Shown: piece after piece, positions 25,986 to 34,900 of the stretch
Layout: every line of letters begins with the position of its first letter
How positions within the stretch are numbered: position 1 is the first letter of the stretch
Assembly: GCF_964340395.1 (NCBI RefSeq)
Contig: NC_135552.1
Span: forward strand, 4,663,201 to 4,727,200
Source: Glandiceps talaboti
Lineage: Eukaryota; Hemichordata; Enteropneusta; Spengelidae
Length of the DNA stretch: 64,000 nucleotides
Reading direction: 5' to 3'
Made by a program: the position numbers and the translations under genes
The notes under the pieces: model-generated
Databases searched by the model: none
What the model was told of the DNA's origin: nothing
What the model saw: the letters and a program-made list of their open reading frames with translations, nothing else

Positions 25986-28900
25986 TTAAGCATCACTTTC
26001 ACCCTGCTGTATTTCATCCAGGATTGGTACAATCAAATTGTCCTTAGACATCAGGTTGTATTTCATAACAAATGTTGTGAATCGCCGACATAGGTATGTT
26101 TCATTCTGTAGGACAGAGAAAGAGAAATAGACTTAGTGACTGTGAAATACATGAACTGACCATTCCTAGTGGAACACATGGTGTAAAGAACTCTTAATAT
26201 TTTCTCATCATATGGTATTGTCATCTGTACTCTTGTGGTAGAATATAACAGAATCCTAACATACATGTACACATTGTAACATATAACAGAATCCCATGAT
26301 GTGTACAGAGTGAAATGTACATGTACCAGAGTCCCATGACATGCGAGTACCATTATGGCATAATGGGGGTACCATATTTGCATGTGGTTTTTCTCTGCAG
26401 ACTTCTTCCACTAGCATTTAAACAAGTGTACGTTGAGCAGAAAACACAATTGCAAATATCCTGTGGAGCCACAGGGGTACTCATGAGTGATATGGTTTTG
26501 TTATTATTACACATGATTATTCGAAACAAATTTTGTTAAATGGCAATACAACATTCATTTGAATCATATTGGTAAGGCCTAAACAAAAATGTGTGGTTCC
26601 CATTATGCTCAATTTTAGAATAGGTGGGGTAGATAGATTTTTGTTTTAAAAATTAAAATTAAAATCAGACGTACAGGCATTACAGATTGGAAGAACAGTT
26701 TTATATTGTCTTTTTAAGTTGATGTCAGTTTCCACATCCACTATTTCTTGCGAGACTTGACAATTTTTGCGATTTTATTTCTAATATGCAATTAATGTTT
26801 CCAGTATTGCACTGCAGTGTAAAATACATACAATGTAGTATGTAACCTCACAATTCAAGTAATAACTGGACTGGTTTATAATACAGTACATGTATGTGAT
26901 ACAATAACTTCATGTACATCATGAAAGAAACAACAATCAGTGGACATATTGAAATCTAGTCCCTGTGATCAAATTACTACCGAATCAGAGAGACTATAGA
27001 GTTTGTAATCAAGTGTCATGGTGATTTTGACATCTCACACATCGTTTTTTTTGTTACAAATTACACAAAACAAAATGGAGGCACTGATAACATGCATGCA
27101 CATGAAATGTTACATTTGATCTCACCATGAACACAAAATAAACAGTTTTGTGTTTGAATGTTCCTTGTTTCATCCGGCAGCGATGTTGAAATTTGTGAAT
27201 ATGTTTTTTATTTCAATATTATTAAAAATCCTAATATTGAATTTCTACTTTGTACCTTACGATTCTTTTCATCAGATATATCTCATACTTCCACAGCGTG
27301 GTTAATTTTACACGGCTTTCTCAGAGCCTTCCTCAACTTCTCCCAGAATACAATCTGTCCCCGTGGATCATCAGTCCACTTGTAACAAGTCCGTTTACAC
27401 AGTATACGCCACAACAGTTTAGAATATTTGGAGTGTGGGATATCTGTGAGTAGAATGGGTATTATGACATCACGATGGTCATCAAATAGTCGATGTTGGG
27501 CCATCTGCATCTCAAAATAACACCACTCGCTAGCCACAAAGTTTGGAGTCAAGACTAGAATTGTTTTACAACTACTGTGAACACTGTCAACGATATTCTC
27601 AATCACTGCCTTGCCAACTTCAAAGTTCCGATAATCAACGCAGAGTTTAAACTCGGGAGGTTCTCCTCGTTCTAAGGTTGGTACTAAATTGTGCAATACC
27701 CAATCTTGATCTTTGTTATTGTACGCGATGAAGGCATCATATATCATGTGATGTTCCTCAGGGTCAGCATGGTCAATTGCATCATATCCTCTGATTTTAC
27801 CTTTCACGATGAACACAGCATATTTCAAATGCCACTGTTTGCGGTGACAGACATAGCCAATGATGATCAAAACAACAGTGACGGTTGTCAGGGAGACAGA
27901 AAGTCTCATCGGGAGATGATTGACACAGTCAGGGTTGAAATCTATGATATATTGTCCTGTTACTCTGTCAAGTGAGGTACAGTCATAGGTACTCCCAGCA
28001 AAGAAGTATACATCTGAAGTCATCATGAAATCTTTAAAAGCCACTAGGTCACAGCTACATGTGAAAGGATTTCCAACCAAACTTATAGAATATAGAGAAT
28101 GCAAGTTAATCACGACTGACACATTAAAGTTGGTAAATTTGTTATCATTCAACACCAGAGTAGTGATACTGGAGAGATCAGCAAAAACATCTTTGTCTAA
28201 GTAGCTCAATGAATTCGAGTGAAGATCAAGCATTTGAAGATTGGTTAGATTAGCAAACATTGTCCTCGGTATTTGTGTTATTCTGTTGCTTGACAAGGAA
28301 AGTCTGACTAAGCCGTGACAGTGTGAAAGTTGAGGCAGTACATGATCCCATAAGTACACATTGTTCAATGTAAGATCTTTCACATTTGGAAATATATTGC
28401 CATTAACATTCTGGAAATCACTTCCTATTTCATTGCCGCTAAGATCCAAAACTTCCAGTTTCTTAAACTGCAATAATGTATTATTTTGTGGGAGTGGTCT
28501 TTCGAGGTCTTGTAAGAAGTCAATGTTGCTGTTAGATGCGTACAGCTTTTGTAGGGATACTAACGGTGTCAGATAAGCAAATATGAACTGAAGAATGTTG
28601 TTTGAGTTGAGACACAATACTTTCAACTCTGGCAGGCCATAGAAAACAAGAGACTTTGAGGAAGATGATAAGACCAATTCATTGTGCTCCAAATCTAACA
28701 CTTTCAAAACACATAAGCCCTCAAACGTATATGGTGTTATTGTTCTGATACGGTTGTATTTAAGACGTAAATACTTCAATGAATGACACCATCTTGGATG
28801 AAATGATGACTTTGGAACAGCTGTCAGTTCATTGTAGCTGAGATCAAGATGTTCAAGTTGTTCAAGGCCAGCGAATGCTTTGTCTCCAATTGATTCTAAA

Positions 28901-31900
28901 TCACAGATTGTAAGCTGTAAATGTCTCAGCTGTGACAATGTGGAAAATAGGAAGTCTTCAAGTTCTAGCAGATCATTAATTGTCAGCTTCAATGAAGTAA
29001 GGTTCTCAAACATTTGAAAGTTCAAAACTGTGGGGAAATCTGTTACTTTTTCAACTCTCAGTTCTAGGGCTTTCAAACCAAGTACCATGCCGACACTGTA
29101 GAGAAGGCCTTCCAGTTGAGATGAATTTGATAACATTATGGTGCCAATAGTTAGATTCTGAATAGACCCAACATTTGAAAAAACTAGTGGATCAAACCCT
29201 GTAAGAATATTGCCACTGACATCAACAAGATCTAAATGATGATTTTTGAGTACTTCAAAATCTCCTTGTCTGACAGACAGTGGTAATAAGTTATCTGCTA
29301 ATCGTATTTCTTTCAAGTGTGTTAAGTTTCTGAATTGTGGACATAACTTTGCAGAGACATAACTTAGATCACTCACATCAATTCTTTGTAAGTTACCGAG
29401 TACACCAATGGCTTCGCTAGGAATTTCATGCAGTGGATTCGATGCTATGTTAAGTGTCTTTAACTTAAGCAGACTGACAAAGAGTTTAGGACTGATTTTT
29501 GAAAGTCTATTAGAAGACAAATCAAGAAACTGCAAGTTATGTAACTCAGAAAATGCATCTTCCTCAATCATACTGATATCATTGCTGCTAAGAATGAGAA
29601 AAGTTAAAGATTTTAGACCGTGAAAAGACCCATTCCTAACAACATCGATAGCATTATAATCCAGCCAGAGTTCTTCAGTAGATGTTGGTATCGAGCTAGG
29701 TATTTCAATCAGTTGACACAAAGTGCACAGAATTATGTGTTGCTCTATAAACCGACATGGTTTGCTGGATTGTATCAAGGCAGAAGAGGCAGGAAATAAC
29801 ACTATATATGTACAGATGATGAATAACTTCATTGTGGTCATATTCTTCACATCTATTTTAAGACTTGTTCAACACTCTCAAACCAGTCAGATCCCTTATC
29901 ACTGTCTGTACCATTAATGGCAATAATGTCCCTTTTTGCTCACTATCCAGTAGTCTACATTAACGCAGCGCACAGCAGTCTGAGTTTGACATCCAAGAAA
30001 ATTCCTGTACATATCCTTATCAAGAATAGTTCCAACCATTGCTGCTGTGATGACAGTACAAGTCTCTTCAGTAAAATACCAAATCTATAGAACACTTTCT
30101 CTTTAAGTACACACTCTTACCAGTTCCCCTTTTATAAATAACAATGTCACCTGATCTACATAATGGAACAGACTTCCTTATTCAACAATGTCATCATGTG
30201 ACCTGATATCCTGATGTCAGACACAACCGTGCAGAAAGTACTAATATGTGCTTTATCAAATACAGGTAGTTATTTCCTGCTTCTCAATAGAATTCATCCT
30301 TTTGTCCAACTCATCAATTCAAACTATCACTTCCTTGTTTTCACTCTTTCTTGTTCAAAATATGGAAAAACTAGTCTTCTTAGTTCCCCCCCCCCCCCCC
30401 CATCCCCCCTTAGAGTTGTCATATGGATGAGGATTTGGTATTTATTTTTAATTTTTAATTTATAAAATGATTTTATCATGGCTTCGTACTTGAAAAATCA
30501 ATGTGAAACAACATAGACCAAATCTGTTTGTCACTCAGGAAATTACGAAAAAGCCAAAAATGTATTTAAAAAACCCAAAAACCAAACAATTTGTTATTGT
30601 ACATATAATAACAAACATTTTACACATTTAATATATTATGACTTTGCAATTTATTGATTTACAGTTTCACATTGATTTTTCAAGTAGGAAGCCATGATAA
30701 AATTGCTTTATAAATTTAAAATCCAAATCCTCATGTCCAGGTTTACAGTACACTGTATTGTACAAATACTGGATTACACCTGATAATATGGGAGAACAAA
30801 CAAAGAGAAATAACTTTGGGAACAATGGATTTCCTTATGGTGAGAATAAAAGTGTTAATTACAAATAACAAGATGTATTTTTATATAGCGATGATGGGTC
30901 ATGTCATTATAGTTTTATAGCTTCTATATTTAAAGAAGACATATTCTTTATATAAAACCTCCTCTACAGAGAGGAATAATGAATGAGACAACTTGTAGAC
31001 ACAAAGGAGTCTATGTATTACTTTTTTTTTATTTATGCAGTAATAGTGGGTTTTTTAACCACAAATATGGCTGTCATTCAGTCAAAATTTATAATTTGAT
31101 AATTGAGGTTTGAATGAAATCAGCCACTGCATGTCAGAGACAGACATCATTGTGATATGACAGACAGACGCCATTGTATTTAGCCCTCCTTTGGGTAGTG
31201 CCTTCATGTATACGTGGCACTAGAAAAGTTCTTTGACATTTGTAGGTAGCTGTGTTACATACATGCCCTTTAGCCTACATTGTACGTACTTGGAGAGATA
31301 GGCACAGAAAGACCACACATGTATATGAAAGTATGGAAAGTTCTTACATCGTACCTTGTATCAAACTCTGTCTTATGGTGGAAGTAGGCACATGAAAATA
31401 TCCTTAGATTTAAATACATCTACATACAAACATGCAAGAGTTTCTTTGATTTACAGTAAATTTGAGAAGGTAAATTTACACGTAGACGATAATTCTGAGA
31501 TGTCTTACCTCGTATTCATCAAACAGTGTTCTATGGTGAAAGTAGGCATGTGAAAATATCCTATAAATACGTCTACATACAGATCCTAGCTTGGCTACTG
31601 ACGATTCCTTTATACTGACTCTGTAAACATGATGTACACACAAAAAAAGAAATAAGTAATTAGGTAAAGAACTGTCAGGATTAAAGTGATAATCTGCTTG
31701 GGTCTAATTTTCACGGGTCCCTGTGTCATCACACCACCTATCAGTTCGTGTGTGACTGCAGGAAACTAGTAATCGCCATCTTGGATCCACCATTTTGAAT
31801 TACCATGACTGTGTATATATTCCCACCATTTCCATCAGTGGGCAGATTCATGGGTCTCGTTCATAAATATTATATACTAATGCCTCCTTTTCACATCTGA

Positions 31901-34900
31901 CCAGCTACTTTTAAGATTAGCTACATGTACATGTATGTATGTAGTGTAAACTGAGTACAATCACATGAAAGACATACCTGCTAGGAAAATATTTATTACT
32001 ATTAAGTAAAGATGCTGCACCATCCAATGTGTGTCTTGTATAATCTATGGCTGGACACTGAAATAAGAAAAAGTAAAATATGATGTCAATAAATATCATT
32101 AATAAATCATCCTTGTCGATGTAAAGATATACTAACAGTAGACCAGAACAAAGGTAACCTACAAGGTATGGCTTATATCAAGTCAGGCCTAAAAAAAAAT
32201 TGTTTGGTTCCTGTTACCTGACCCGACCCCCACCTGGTTTATAACTGCCATTGACCCTAAACTCTTATTTACGTATTTGAGAAAAAAATAATAAAATCGC
32301 AAAAATTGTGAAGTCAATTGCAAAATTTACACAAACACCTCTATGAGTGCTAGGCTGACATTGCCAGTACTATTGAATGACACAAACTAGATAAACTGAA
32401 AAACATCAGTTATTGAGGAAAAGAAAGAATAATGAATACATGTGTATGACAATAAGGTTGCATTCACCACCAACTCACCCAATGCTTTCACAAAGTCAAG
32501 TAGAAGTTTTATCTGTGGTCACTTTTTCTAAAAACATACAAAAATATAGAGTGGAATGTACACCTTACCTCTTTAGGTGTTTTATGTGCTGCACACAGAA
32601 ATATCCACTGTTCTGTAGCTGTCATCTGTGTGCAGGTTTCTGGTTGACACTCCGCCTGTGTAGAGGGAGAATAAACAATAATTACATTATGGAAAATATG
32701 TGTTGTTCATGGTTCTGTGAATCCAATTGGACAGTGAATTATATTCACTTTGAAAAAGTAATTGCGATGTTTTAATACATCTACTATGGACTTGCACCGC
32801 CAATATCATTGTGTAATCAAGGTTGACATTGTTTAGTCAACAGAACAAAACCGTTTAACGTTGACATCTTTTCAAATTTTACCTTTCAAAAGCAACTATG
32901 TCTCAATGTCCAATAATCACATAGTTGACAGAGCACAATTGTTACCATCATGTATGGACATAGAAGGAAGGATCTTTGAACTTGGGTTTTGAAATGAAAT
33001 TGAAATTTCAAATTGAAATTTTCCCAAACGATCAAAATGATGACATCCGAACATGTCAGTAAGAAAAGACATCAGTTTGAATGTAAATTCTATTAAAGTC
33101 AATACAACCATTCCTGTTTTCCAATTCTCAGTACCTGAAATAGAATATTACTGCCAAGGTGCATCATAAAATTAATGAACATTCAATTTCCTGGTTAACA
33201 TCACAACTTCCGCTCCACACACTTCACATGCATTACTATAGGCGCTTGCTAATAAGCTGACCTTCTTGTTAAATTTTGACCCTCGATAGCATATACTACT
33301 GAGAATTGCTACACAAAGTGTGAAAGGTAGTTGATGTATACAAATTACAGCGAACATACATTCCATGAAAATGACACATCATCCTAGTACTGGATGATAC
33401 ATTGAATTTACACAACTGATTATTACCAGTTACAATCTATTAATTCATATTACCTGTAATTTCACTGCAAGGCCATTGAGTTCAAGGCAGAATTGTCTGT
33501 AAGACAAACAGAATGAGTCTTTTCAACTCTATGTACAGGAGAAGATAACCTTTCATCAAATCATTTTGATAGAACATTATGATTATTACTTTAGAAATCA
33601 GACATGTATTTCACAAATAAATTTTTATTTGAAACACCATATTTTATTAGAAAATGAAATGTTTCAGTATGATTTGCATAGGATAGAAAATTACAAATGT
33701 GGTAAATTATTTCAAAATGTAAATACATGTACTGAACAAGTACAATTACTAGATGTTATTCCCCAATATATTTCTTCGTTCAGCCAAGGAAAATATGAGT
33801 GACCTAAGGGGCCTTTGTCACTACTCATCTAGTGACTCGTAGTGACAACCCTTAGGTCACGAGTATTTTCCAGCTGAATGAAGAATTATATTAAGATAAT
33901 TATACCAGCACCAGTGATATCAAAGAAAAATTGGGGAAAGTAATGGCAATTTTAAAAGTTTTGACTGATACTTTGAACACAGCAGCGCCAGTGATGCAGA
34001 CATGTGTTGTCGTGACATAGACACGTGTTGTTGGGACGTAAAGTGACCAGGGTATATATTCCATATTTTTTTGTTCAACTTGACTTGAGCATGGTGTAAT
34101 GAATATTCATCATCTACTAAGTGTTTATTTCTTTCACTTTCAGTGAAAACTTTGTTAATATTGATTGTTCACCTATTGCACATACACACATATATAGTTT
34201 TGCTGACTCCAGTGAGGTAATGTGGACCAAAGCACAAATCATAAAATGGGTTACAAATTCAACTTGGTGTTTCCTTGAAATTGTGCATCATGTAGGTGAA
34301 GTAAAATCATGAAATGACTCCATAATCCATAGTCTAAAAAAATGCCTTTACTTCTTTGAGTGGTATTCCCCCTAATACCTGGTCTGAACTTAAGCAACAA
34401 ACGTTACTTTGTAAAGTAAAGATAACAACATTTTCACCAAAGAAATAACAATGAAGATTGTCTCTGTCCCTCTCTACAACATCAACTGTCCCTTTTGTAA
34501 AAATGGAACATTCTAGGTCACAGGGGTCAGACTACCAAATATAATTTCAAAATGATGTATTTCCCATATTTTAAAGTCCCAATGATTTTTTCGACAACTT
34601 TTTTAATCTTTATCTACATGTAGCAAGACAAGACAATGTAGAATACAGCTGTGGGAAGAGTCAGTAAACATCTACTGTATAAAGAAAGGGTTGCCAAACA
34701 ATGATATTTTACAGACTAAGATGGGCTCTACTTACCGTAAATGTTCATATTTCCAGACACCTTCATCTTGACCTTCAGGAGGTGACAATATATTGTCAAT
34801 ATCAGCATACTCCTTCCTTATATTCTGTTGTATGAACTGTCAAGATAACACAATATCACAAACATTTAGATATTTCTGCCCAATATTTTTTCTTCATTCA

